64,000 bases of DNA from Trichobilharzia szidati (taxonomy: Eukaryota > Platyhelminthes > Trematoda > Strigeidida > Schistosomatidae). Both the position numbers and the translations under genes were made by a program. This document shows, in pieces, positions 15,501 through 24,201 of the stretch. Below the pieces are notes generated by a model. The model ran no database searches and was not told the DNA's origin. It was given only the letters and a program-made list of their open reading frames with translations. How positions within the stretch are numbered: position 1 is the stretch's first letter; each line of letters opens with the position of its first letter. The stretch lies in the NCBI GenBank assembly GCA_944472155.2, contig OX235277.1:15944804-16008803 (forward strand), in the 5' to 3' direction.

Positions 15501-16028
15501 TCCAACGGTTATATGCTGCACTAACGTGTCTGTCACATATGTATTCAGTTTCATTTGTTAAAATCAATAATTTCTTAGTTTCAGCCTTCGTGAGTTGAAC
15601 TAGAACTAATCCAGTCTCAACCTGAGTATTGTGTAGCAACAAATGAATAATTGTTTTAATTCAAAACAGTGTGTTTAACTCACAATTCAAACCACTTCCT
15701 ACAATGAGGCGTACATGAATGATTGAAGGATATCACAGAACACACCTGAACTGAATGTATTTGAAAATGAATTCTTTGACCCATGCATGCTTAACGCATT
15801 TCGATTCATAATTCATAGATGTATTACATTTTATGAGAGATTGTCTTTAATTCTTCATTTCAACTATGACTTTAATCAATCATGAAATGGTTAAACGTCT
15901 TCAGAGGAAATGTTTGCGAAAAGTTATAAAGCACTATAAACACTTAATATATTGTTATACTCACCGTTAACAAGCATAGCAGCAACGAAAAAGCAAAGAG
16001 AAATATACACCAAATAATTCGAAAACAT
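583..16028 (-). CDS. Micro-exon gene (MEG-like secreted protein), left-arm copy
   Basis: This is inferred from splice signals, phase and conservation, with no transcript seen. Exon 1 (16028-15965) encodes Met plus a hydrophobic signal peptide rich in Leu, Val and Phe, and ends G|GTGAGT in phase 1. Internal exons on the minus strand are 15684-15698, 15089-15109, 14634-14654, 13560-13571, 9281-9304, 7660-7668, 6912-6920, 6549-6557, 6298-6306, 5607-5612, 5538-5543, 4759-4767, 4455-4463, 4145-4153, 3601-3642, 3292-3318, 3178-3183, 2696-2701 and 2439-2450. All lengths are multiples of three, flanked by AG and mostly GTGAGT or GTAAGT. The last exon (695-583) follows a TTTGATTTACAG acceptor and ends in TGA. 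AATAAA lies near 486-496. No stop arises within any exon or at any junction, giving about 145 residues. The 42-bp exon encodes an acidic stretch (YFLVDDRMDEFEG). Signal peptide plus symmetric micro-exons is the hallmark of schistosome MEG families. The specific family is not recognised, and some exons may be missed or wrong. Confidence 0.75.
2000..2231 (-). mobile_element. tRNA-derived SINE (copy 1) with 14-bp target duplication
   Basis: On the minus strand it begins with a tRNA-like head (A-box-like TAGCGGTTAGGACGC, B-box-like GGGTTCGATCCCC). A segment matching the RTE 5' end follows (GAGGCTAGCAACCCCATCCTG), then one matching the RTE 3' end (GAAGCCCTATGTTCC). It ends in an A-rich tail. The target duplication GCTAAAACGGGTCT flanks it at 1986-1999 and 2232-2245. 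The right arm at about 39545-39590 has the unoccupied site. It lies in the last intron of the left micro-exon gene. Confidence 0.9.
10115..10408 (-). pseudogene. PLE GIY-YIG endonuclease domain, 5'-truncated (minus copy)
   Basis: The C-terminal part of a PLE polyprotein reads CGSKYIGRTERRL (the GIY-YIG motif appears as KYIG), then MVEHLPKWL, KHLVDYGHDID and the terminal VTLNLPW before the stop. The reverse transcriptase part is absent, so this copy is dead on its own. The frame runs artefactually into the spacer up to 10453. Confidence 0.85.
10409..10772 (+). pseudogene. PLE GIY-YIG endonuclease domain, 5'-truncated (plus copy)
   Basis: This is the same domain as the minus copy but about 70 bp longer at the 5' side: the spacer encodes KDQSPILDTSNCVYQFEC, the conserved Cys-containing lead into the GIY-YIG fold. 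It ends at the same stop after LNLPW. Residue identity with the minus copy is complete over the shared part, so the two arms are of the same age. Confidence 0.85.
11600..12105. repeat. Foldback-type inverted repeat with about 240-bp loop (left arm)
   Basis: The sequence around TTCTTCTCAACTGGTTACA (11629) returns inverted near 12080-12105, with about 120-bp diverged arms around a non-repetitive middle. The homologous structure in the right arm is about 28560-29055. It predates the arm duplication. Confidence 0.65.
12712..13000. repeat. Palindromic dispersed element (left arm copy)
   Basis: This element of about 285 bp consists of two diverged inverted halves meeting near 12855. Both halves contain GGAACTCATG, a CTGAGATTC-like block and an ACTAGT-like or GCTAGTT-like block. 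The right-arm homologue is 27224-27500. ORFs across it are by-products of the palindrome. Confidence 0.7.
13887..13929. repeat. Perfect 18-bp hairpin
   Basis: CAGCGTCTTAAGAAAATC (13887-13904) is followed by a 7-base loop and its exact reverse complement (13912-13929). The right-arm copy near 26275-26310 has lost the perfect pairing. Confidence 0.8.
15427..15621 (-). CDS. Possible alternative terminal exon inside intron 2 (left arm)
   Basis: This is the minus-strand paralogue of 24617-24808. It reads VETGLVLVQL... and ends at TAA after Asn-Met, where the right copy ends at TGA after Asp-Met. One extra codon lies after the QL residues. Phase-1 joining from the 15-bp micro-exon (15684-15698) would use the ATTAG acceptor, with the first exon base at 15605. 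Transcript evidence is lacking. Confidence 0.5.
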   Translation of the reverse strand, partial: VETGLVLVQLTKAETKKLLILTNETEYICDRHVSAAYNRWTKKEYVQIDVFYHVANTLFNCCNM

Positions 16029-16115
16029 GTTTCTTCTCAGAGATAGAAATGATCAAAGTTCTCACTTAAATAGCTGTTTTCGCGTTAAGCAACCAATCAA
16101 GTTTCAGTTTACAAC
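16029..16115 (-). promoter_or_regulatory. Candidate core promoter of the left-arm micro-exon gene
   Basis: On the minus strand, ATTGGTTGC (16097-16089) is followed by TATTTAAG (16072-16065) and then the ATG at 16028. This matches the order and spacing in the right arm. The two promoters face away from each other across the loop. Confidence 0.4.
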
Positions 16116-16560
16116 AGAGAGAAGATTTTATCACAACAAAGAAATCGGTAAACATAAAACAAAGCAAACTTTCAGAATGTAGTTTAGAAATGTCATTTGC
16201 TACTTTCATCTTGCTCATATTTAGTTACCATCTTTACAATCAGTCTGACAGCAATCTCTGTCGCAGTTACAAGAAAACAAGATTCACTTCAAGAAAAAAC
16301 CATAAACAAGTTAGGCAGAAAGATATTATGATAATGTTTTCATTTCAATATTATTTTTTATCGTGCAAGTACAAAATGACGTCTTACACTAAATCGATCT
16401 TTCTATGCAAATAGGGCGTACAAAATGCATGTGACGTTTGTAAACCTCAAAACATCGATACTATCGATAAATTATTGCTGTTCCTTGTAAGCTCGTTCAG
16501 TCTCCACATCATGAGCCCAGCATCTCATTAAGCTTTAATAAGCAGAATATATATATATAT

Positions 16561-17898
16561 ACTATTATTATTATATCCTTTAATTCCTAGAGGAACATAC
16601 GGCTTCAGCCGTTCGTCTCCATTGAGTTCGGTTCTCTGCTAGAGTCTTCACCTGGCTCCATGTCTGCACACACGTCTCATCTCCTCTTCAAATGACCTCC
16701 TCCAAGTCACACTCGGATAGCCGCTTCCCTTTCGGGTTCCACTCGAGCAATGGCTTGTCTAGTGATGTCACTTGATGGTTTCCTAAGAGTATGGCCAATC
16801 CATCCCTATTTATTCCTGCCTATTTGTTTCACAATCGGTTTCTGGTTGGTTCGCTCCCAGAGATCTCTATTGCTGATCTATTCTGGCCATCTGATCTTGA
16901 GTATTGAGCGAAGACAACTGTTAATGAAGGTATGTAGTTTGTTTGAGATGCTCTTTATGACGCACCAAGACTCTGATCCGTATAGTAGCACTGACTTCAC
17001 ATTGGAGTTGAAATTCCGGATCTTATTTTGGATGCTGAGTGCTGTTGACCTCCACACAGGTTTGGAAGTAGTGAAAGCTTATCTTGCTTTCCTGATTCTT
17101 GCTTTGATATCCCCGTCATTTCCGCCTGTAGTTGAAACGATGCTTCCCAGGTAGGTAAAAGAGGTTGTTCCTTTCAGGTTCCTCATATTCATGCTGATTG
17201 TTGTCTTTTGTTGTTGATGCTGTTGGTGTTGGCCAGGATTCTCCATCACCTAACTCTGTCATCTCCATGTTCACCTGAAGTCTTATCTTTGATGCTCACC
17301 TTTCCTGCCAACTTGTTGCTTTTCGCTTGGATACCTTCCAGTTTGTGGGAAATCAGACATATATCATCGGCGATGTCCAGATCCTCCAAGTATTTTGTGT
17401 GAGTCCATTTTATGCCTGTTTCCTCATTGCCCGCTGTTTGTAGCATTATCCAGTCTACTGCAGTCAGGAAAATCATTGAAGATAGTAGGCAGCCAATCTT
17501 GTCTTACTCTTGTCCTCACTTCGAAGGGTTCCGTAATTTTCCCGTTGTGGATTACTTGGCATGCAACATTGTCGTACAGCTGTTGGATGAGATGTATAAT
17601 TGTCGGTGGCACCCCGTATTAGCGAAGTAGTTTCCAAATCACCTCTCGATCGACAATGTCTAAGGCCTTTTCAAAGTCGATGATGTTGAGATAGAGAGGT
17701 GAATGCCATTCCAGGCTTTGTTCAATGATGATCCGTAATGTGGCGATCTGATCAATGCGTGAGTTGTTTCTCCTGAATCCAGCCTGTTCCGGTCAAAGTT
17801 TTCATCCCGGGCATGTTTGATTCTCTCCAGTATGATGCGGTTTAGCATTTTGCTTGAGATGGACAGGAGCATAATTCCACGCCAGTTCTTGCATTGAC
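16561..17898 (-). pseudogene. RTE-clade retrotransposon fragment, 5'-truncated and decayed
   Basis: Reading the minus strand, this covers the 3' part of the reverse transcriptase through the 3' end and (TAA)n tail. Recognisable pieces include [20 protein letters not shown] and the catalytic box as IADD instead of FADD (around 17360-17375). Several frameshifts and stops break it. It aligns to residues of about 570 onward of the intact ORF at 31521-34538. The truncation is in GCATTGAC at 17891-17898. Confidence 0.88.
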
Positions 17899-18640
17899 AG
17901 GATTAACTTTCACAAGTTGTGTACTCATTCTTTTGAATGAAGCATTATGTATCTAAGTTAAACTTTGTTATGCATATTATTCCAGAATCAAACTCATGAA
18001 ATAGTATAATGCTATCAAGTAACACATAAGGTGCCATCCATTGATCCATAAGGAAATCAGAGATCAAGTATGTACTGCTGATGTTATGAACTGATTTTTC
18101 TGAGCATTCTCAGCTCCAAATATTTTTGCAGATGTGTGTGAATGGAGTATCGATGATATATGACATCATAATTTGTGGTGCATAGGCACAATCTGACTTT
18201 ATGTCCCCCAGCGTCATGACAAACACATGTAGACTGAATAATATTACAAACAAATATATGTATTTTCCACCTTATTTTAAATAGACGTTGGCTCCCCATA
18301 TAAGGTTTGGTATGAGTATGGAATTTACAGCATGTGATATCTGCAGGCCAACGTTCGCTGGCCAACTATTGATATCAAGTGTGCGTCGGCAGGTGATTGA
18401 GCACAAGGCCATATACATGGTCGGCGATATTCCTATTCGCTGTGTCAGCAACGGATATGTCAAGTGTGTCATGACCAGTTGGTTTGCATTTGTCTGCGAT
18501 AATCAGCTTGATCGAACGAGACATATTCACGTGGTTCATGTTTTTAACATTATTGGTGTGTGTTTGAAGAACCAGGTTTGATTGTAGAAGCAGTGACACA
18601 AGGAATCGAAGACGTAATCTTACCAAAGGTCAAACCTAAG
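17899..18640. other. Loop sequence without gene; possible old SINE head
   Basis: No coding structure is recognised. Positions about 18380-18455 (minus strand) resemble the tRNA-like head of the SINE family (GTGCGTCGGC, CATGGTCGGCGA), but the B-box region has decayed. Confidence 0.3.
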
Positions 18641-19660
18641 ATTTGGATGCGTGGACGACACATTCGCTATACTCAAAAGAAAAGAGTTGTATAAAACTCA
18701 CAAAACCTAATAAACAATGTCATAAACGCCATCAAAATCACAAGAAAAGAGGAATCTGAGAATGAAATCCTTTTTAAGACTACTTAGTCAGGCGAAAAAC
18801 CACAGAAGAATTAGAGAGACACGTTTATATGAAATCAACTTACATGGACCGAAATACCAATTACAAAATCAGATATCCAATAACATCCAAAAAAGAAATT
18901 GTGTACAAACACTGCAAAAGGCCGCCAGGACCCATTGAGGCACTACCACTTTAAGGAATATTGATAAAGATATTCTATGGGTGTCTTCCAAAACTCGAAA
19001 TGCACGGAATTCCGTCAAAAGACATATATTTGCATGACAACTCAGCAAATCAAATGCCCTCAATGAAAACACAGAGAAAATTGCCTTAGCATATGTGAGG
19101 GACATTCTCAGAAATCACTGCAAGACTTCCCAAACCTTTAGGAAATGACATCGCACACAATCCAACAAAATTACTTCGTTCAGCTGTACGTCAACAGAAA
19201 GACTCAAGAACGAAAGAATATACAACTAATAAAACATCCAAAACAAAATGATGAAAGAGAAAATGAAAAGAATTGCCTAATGACAACAATAATATCAATG
19301 GTGAATTCATAATTGAATGAAGCTAATGGATGGCCAGCCAATAGGTAAGAACCTGTCAGAAGAAGTCCAGGTGAACATAATCTAAAAGACATTTTCCAAT
19401 TTGGTGGAGAGGAGAATCAAGTAAATTAACATGACATAATCATGGTTTCGTTTGATGTGAATTCTATATTCACGCGGATCACTTTGAATGACGTTAAAGA
19501 CATCATGTGTCATCACAACGATATACATCCTCTAAAAAACTAGAATTTGAGAGGCGTTTTGGGTTATGTACAAATGACAAACAATTCAAGTTTGACAACA
19601 AATATATCTTCGGGTTGATGTTATGTCTATAGGAGGCTAGTGTGCTCAACATAAATATAT
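18641..19660 (+). pseudogene. Penelope-like element fragment with reverse transcriptase motif A
   Basis: The clearest part is 19442-19510, which reads MVSFDVNSIFTRI, the PLE motif A region. It is followed after frameshifts by FKFDNKY, the segment before motif B. Stops and frame changes throughout make it a dead remnant. The 5' part (18641-19440) is only tentatively the same element. Confidence 0.6.
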
Positions 19661-21360
19661 CTTAAATTTAAATGAGATATAAGCCAATAAAATGAATGAT
19701 GTTACCATATTATTCTGCACACCATCGTTGTTCTTGCTTAATTCGCTTTCATCGGAAGGAAGAAATACATGCAGAAGATTGCAGTGTTGTCAATGTTGGT
19801 ACCACTAGTGACGAGAAAACCACACGACTGCACTTCTGAATTCCGCGCTATCCTGATGAATGTTCTTACTTTTTACTGAGGAAGAGACAGTTTTCATGGT
19901 ATAACCTACTCCGATTCTTTACTTGGTTATATTGATCGTCAGTAAGCATCACTTAATCATTATTTGCAATGGCTTTTCATTGATTGATATTATTATTTAC
20001 ATGAAAGCTATTTTGAATTATTGTTATTCTTTGTTGTTTTCAATCTTAGATGAAGAAAGGGCTCATTGACATCTACTTATATGATAAGAATAGAGAATGG
20101 TCAACAAAGGGTGGAACAGAAATAGATAGTAATGTGCAGACAGCGCTGAAGTATGAAAGAGTAATTACTGCAGATCAAGTAAAATGTCAACAATCATAAT
20201 GGCTAGATTAGCATGAAATTTCACTAAAAGTGTAGAAAGATACTACTTGCTGTTGATAATCAGTAGTACAGTATAGTTATGAAAGTACTTTTTCATAATA
20301 ATGATGTGAATTTTGACAATAAATAATTGATCGTGCAATTTGTGAAGCTTTCCATGAATTAGATGTATCGCAAATGCAGGTATTTATAAATAATAAGATT
20401 CACAGGTTATTAGTGCTTCATGCAACAAGCAGTCTGACAATTAGGATGAAACAAAGTTGCTAGAATTTGTACTGAATTAAACAAAGGTGACAAGTGAAAT
20501 AATGCGGGATATTGTTCAGAGTGAAATCATTGATGTCAATCTACATAATACGAGAAGCATACACAAACTGAATGTAAAACCACAAAGTGGGATAGAGCCA
20601 CATAAGGAAAATATGGAAGAAAAAATTTAGCGCAGATGGAGTGGTCGAACAAACCGTTACACTTTATAAATTATTTAAAATAATCTCAGCGTGTTAAGAA
20701 AACCAAAGCAATGTTTTTCCGAACCCTTCGCTGTGTAAGCCACAGTTTCTACAGCAGATTTATTCGGATTTTCATTAATGATTCAATCTGAGTCGGCACT
20801 CAAATTATTCCGGGAAGTTCGTTACGCCTACGGCCTGGAAACCTTTCAAACCTTTACTCTCTTCAGAGGTAATTAGCGAAGAGTACAAATTTTACTATTT
20901 CTACACGTCTTTTAGATTGGTAGATTTCATGAACCATTCCATAAATAACAAACCAACATTCTTTAGTAGGTAAAGTGTATTTTTCGAAGCATCATTCTCC
21001 TTTATGAATTTGTTTGAAGCCATGGCGAAAGTCAAAGTGAAATAAAACGGTTATATCCAAATGCTGTTCTTGCTCAACTCAGATTGCATACAGTCATATA
21101 CACATTGAAATATTTGCGACTTTTCACTTGACATTTCTGTTTAAATTATGATGCATCTACAATATTCATTTGAATATTTCGATTATACGTTGATGACACA
21201 CTCATTGTATGCGAAGATTTGAGTCACGCTTGGTCTCTATTTTACACTTAAAACAATGTACACAAAAGAATCATTTTTACGATGGAACAAAATGATGATG
21301 AAAATTTGCATTATTTAAACGTAAATTTGGAGAGGAAATACATGTTACTTCCAACTGTGT
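19661..21360. other. Loop sequence, no gene recognised; third copy of an arm repeat
   Basis: No exon or domain is recognised. Positions about 20664-20850 share blocks (TTATAAATTATT, CAGCGT, CGGCACTCAAATTATTCC, CCTACGGCCT) with 13800-13960 and 26255-26400 in the arms, so a dispersed repeat of about 170-190 bp occurs here a third time. Confidence 0.5.
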
Positions 21361-21429
21361 ATACCAATTCACATGTATCTGCTAGAGCAGTTACACTGGA
21401 AGTACAGAGCCGAGGGCCTACGTCAGATT

Positions 21430-21706
21430 ATGCGAACATGTACCAAGAAGCCTCAGGTTGAAGGATCCGAGTATCTTAGGCTCTTCAATCGCCAAACATC
21501 TGTTTGACACAGGACATCGAGTGGATGTGCTGGAATCATTCGAAATTATTTACGTACAAATTACCTCAAGCCTTTGCAGGTTTGCTGAAGCTACAGTAAT
21601 ACAACTGTTCAAGTCTGACTTATGTGGTGTATTGATTTCTAAGGTGTCTAAATTGTTACGACATATATATATTATAAAAGAGAAGTTTGTTGAAAACATT
21701 GATTAA
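21430..21706 (+). pseudogene. PLE (second subfamily) GIY-YIG C-terminal fragment
   Basis: It encodes LGSSIAKHLFDTGHRVDVLESFEI, the region after the GIY-YIG core in PLEs (compare SITKHLVDYGHDIDAVKSFTI in the 10-kb copy). The core is missing, so the fragment is non-functional. An inverted near-copy lies at 21952-22170. Confidence 0.7.
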
Positions 21707-21951
21707 GAAGTTGTGTTGTTGGGTGGTAACAAGAGAATATTAGTATTAGATACGTGAATAGATAAGAGAAGATCAAAACTTTGATGCACATGGGGTCAGA
21801 TGGAAAATTGATAATGTGATAGCAAATCTTAGAAGTTCAAGAAAAAATATCCTTTCAGAGAGTCATGCGGAAAAATGAATTGGGTAAGTTTAAAGATATG
21901 ATAACAAAAGTGGAAAACAAAGAGTTACTGAGAAATGAGTCATTAGGCCAA

Positions 21952-22170
21952 TTAAAGTCCAATAAGGAATGCTTTTTGAACAAATAAGTCAGACTTCAAT
22001 CGTTTTAATACTGCAGGTTCAGCAAACCTGCGAAGACTTGAGGTAATTTGTACGTAAATAATTTCGAATGATTCCAGCACATCCACTCGATGTCCTGTGT
22101 CAAACAGATGTTTGGCGATTGAAGAGCCTAAAATACTCGGATCTTTTAACCGATGCATAGACGTGCGCTT
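21952..22170 (-). pseudogene. PLE (second subfamily) GIY-YIG C-terminal fragment, inverted copy
   Basis: It is almost identical over about 150 bp to 21455-21600 but in opposite orientation, with the 3' ends facing each other across about 330 bp. It ends in LKSDLFVQK, the conserved PLE C-terminal block. Confidence 0.7.
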
Positions 22171-22625
22171 TTCGATTACATCGCTTTATTTGCATAGTTA
22201 CCTTAAACTCTCATCTTTGTGAAATATCTTGTCGGAAAGTTGCAAAAAACTATTACAATTATTTGACTTTGAATCATTGAATCTTTGGATATAATATTGT
22301 ATATCAATTACACCTATAACTATCTACTTGCCACTCTGTGCTTGTTAAACACTAACTAATACCTATAATTGTATATATATTGATGGATTTACATGTTCAA
22401 GTTGGCTCAAGTCAGTGAGTCTATGATTTTGGTATCATTTTGGTTAACTGTAATTGACTGTGATATTATTACTGTTGTTGTCACTTGTTACCCTTCTTGT
22501 TGTGAATTATTTTCTCGAGCTGGAGTTTTTCTGCTTGTTTATTCGCTGTTTTCCTGGTTTTTAAGGGGAGCAACCCACAAGGTCGCTTCTCTCTAAATTA
22601 TAAATAAATGCAACAATCCCCTTCT

Positions 22626-23403
22626 CAGGCGTGAGGCTAGCAACCCCACCCTGTAAACAAAGCTGCTACAGAAACTTCAGCACGATGAATCTCCTTGCGC
22701 CAAAAGAAGAAGTCTCTGTGGGGACATGGAATGTTCGCACCATGTACGAGATTGGCAAAGCTGCCAAGATCGCAAACCAAATGAAAGGGTACGGAATTCA
22801 AATACTGGGGATATGTGAAATTCGATGGAACAGGAATGGACTCACCAAATTGTCAACGGGTGAGTCAGTGATCTACTCGAATCACGCAGAAGATAACCAC
22901 ATGCACACCGAGGGCGTGTCTATCATGATGTCACCAACTGTGACAAAGGCCTTGATGCAGTGGGAGGCGATCTCGCCCAGGATAATGACCACCAGATTCA
23001 ACTCCAAAGGAAGAAAAGTGTCAATTATACAGTGCTATGCACCGACAAACAACGCAGACCTCGAAAAGAAAGAAGAATTCTACAGACAACTACAGGCAGC
23101 AATAGACAATACTCCAGCTGATGACATTAAAATACTAATGGGAGACGTGAACGCCAAACTGGGATCACGCAACACAGGAAGGGAACTCATCATTGGTGGA
23201 GAAGCTCTCGGAGAAATGAATGAAGACGGAGAACTCTTCGCCGACTTCTGCGCCTTCAATGAACTAGTGATCGGTGGCAGCGTATACAAACACAAGGATA
23301 TCCACAAGGCTACATGGGTGTCACCAGATGGGCGAACCAAAAACCAAATCGACTTCATCTCAATCTCAAGGAAGTAGAGACGAAGCCTACTGGACACAAG
23401 ATC
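22626..23403 (+). pseudogene. RTE retrotransposon 5' fragment (endonuclease domain only)
   Basis: It starts at the same 5' boundary as the full-length copy (CAGGCGTGAGG) and encodes an apurinic-type endonuclease: GTWNVRTMYE, GICEIRWN, YAPTNNAD, MGDVNAKLG. The frame ends at a TAG replacing the Trp codon after SISRK (23375-23377). The element stops at about 23403, before the SDH block and the reverse transcriptase. Loss of the 3' side is unusual for a family that truncates 5'. Confidence 0.88.
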
Positions 23404-23700
23404 GATATAACTTCCCTATTCAACCGATCTCCCTGCATGAGATATTAGACATCATCTGTAAACACTCTGATTTTCTTCCTCTACCATCACTGGAATTTAA
23501 GCACCTTCTCGTGTTATATACTAATGATATACAATTCCAGTTCGACAACAAAATGTATCGCCAATTTGATTGAATGGCAAAAGGGAGTCCACTATGTCCG
23601 CAATCGGCTGATATCTTTATGGCCAGTCTACAAAAGTCAATGCTCGATTTTGCAAAAGGCCATAGCTTTGTCTGTTCCAGTCTTATTAATAAAGCCTTAT
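23404..23700 (+). pseudogene. Penelope-like reverse transcriptase fragment
   Basis: The sequence reads HEILDIICKHSDFL..., FDNKMYRQFD, then a TGA in place of Gly, then MAKGSPLCPQSADIFMASL. This is the PLE motif B region (usual form DGVAMGSPLSP). It abuts the RTE endonuclease fragment directly. The downstream palm and GIY-YIG domains are missing. Confidence 0.75.
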
Positions 23701-24116
23701 AATAAGTTGTGGTCATGATGAGGTGACTGAACGAGCTTACAAGTAACAGCAATAATAAATCGATGCTTCACAACATTTTCATGTTTTGAGGTTAACAAAT
23801 ATCACATGCTTTAGTACCCATAGAACTTTCTATCTTGTGTAAGACGTCATTTTGTACTTACACGATAAATAATAAAATTGAAATGAATACAATACCATAA
23901 TATCTGCCTGCCTCACTTGTTTATGGTTTCGTGTTGAAGTGAATATTGTTTTCTTGTTACTGCGACAGAGATTGCTGTCAGACTGATTGTAAAAATAGTA
24001 ACTTAACAAGAGCAAGATAAAAGTCAAAGATGTAGCAGATGACATTTGCAAACAACATTCTGACAATTTTCTTAATGGAATGATGAGAGACTGCTTTGTT
24101 GTGATGAAATCTGCCT

Positions 24117-24201
24117 TCTTTTGAAAACTGAGATTTTATTGGTTGCTTAACACGAAAGCAGCTATTTAAGTGAGGACTTATTTCTCTCTCTGAGAAGAAA
24201 C
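24117..24201 (+). promoter_or_regulatory. Candidate core promoter of the right-arm micro-exon gene
   Basis: An inverted CCAAT-type box (ATTGGTTGC, 24138-24146) and a TATA-like TATTTAAG (24163-24170) precede the ATG at 24202. Both motifs are conserved at the same spacing in the left arm. The distance from the TATA-like box to the ATG leaves room for a very short 5' UTR. The assignment rests on motifs and conservation only. Confidence 0.4.

Larger units (their letters stand above)
1..16512. repeat. Left arm of a large inverted duplication
   Basis: Read as reverse complement, this stretch matches about 23717-41775 almost throughout, with many small indels; by eye identity is roughly 80-90 percent. 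Anchor pairs include 605-802 with 40961-41160, 2503-2691 with 39119-39310, 4842-5039 with 36840-37030, 7960-8010 with 30820-30890, 9281-9360 with 29491-29575, 11500-12180 with 28480-29160, 13540-13580 with 26610-26650, and 15427-16028 with 24202-24808. Homology still runs at base 1, so the outer boundary lies outside the window. Arm-specific insertions are a SINE (2000-2231) and a double PLE (9548-11351). Confidence 0.93.
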
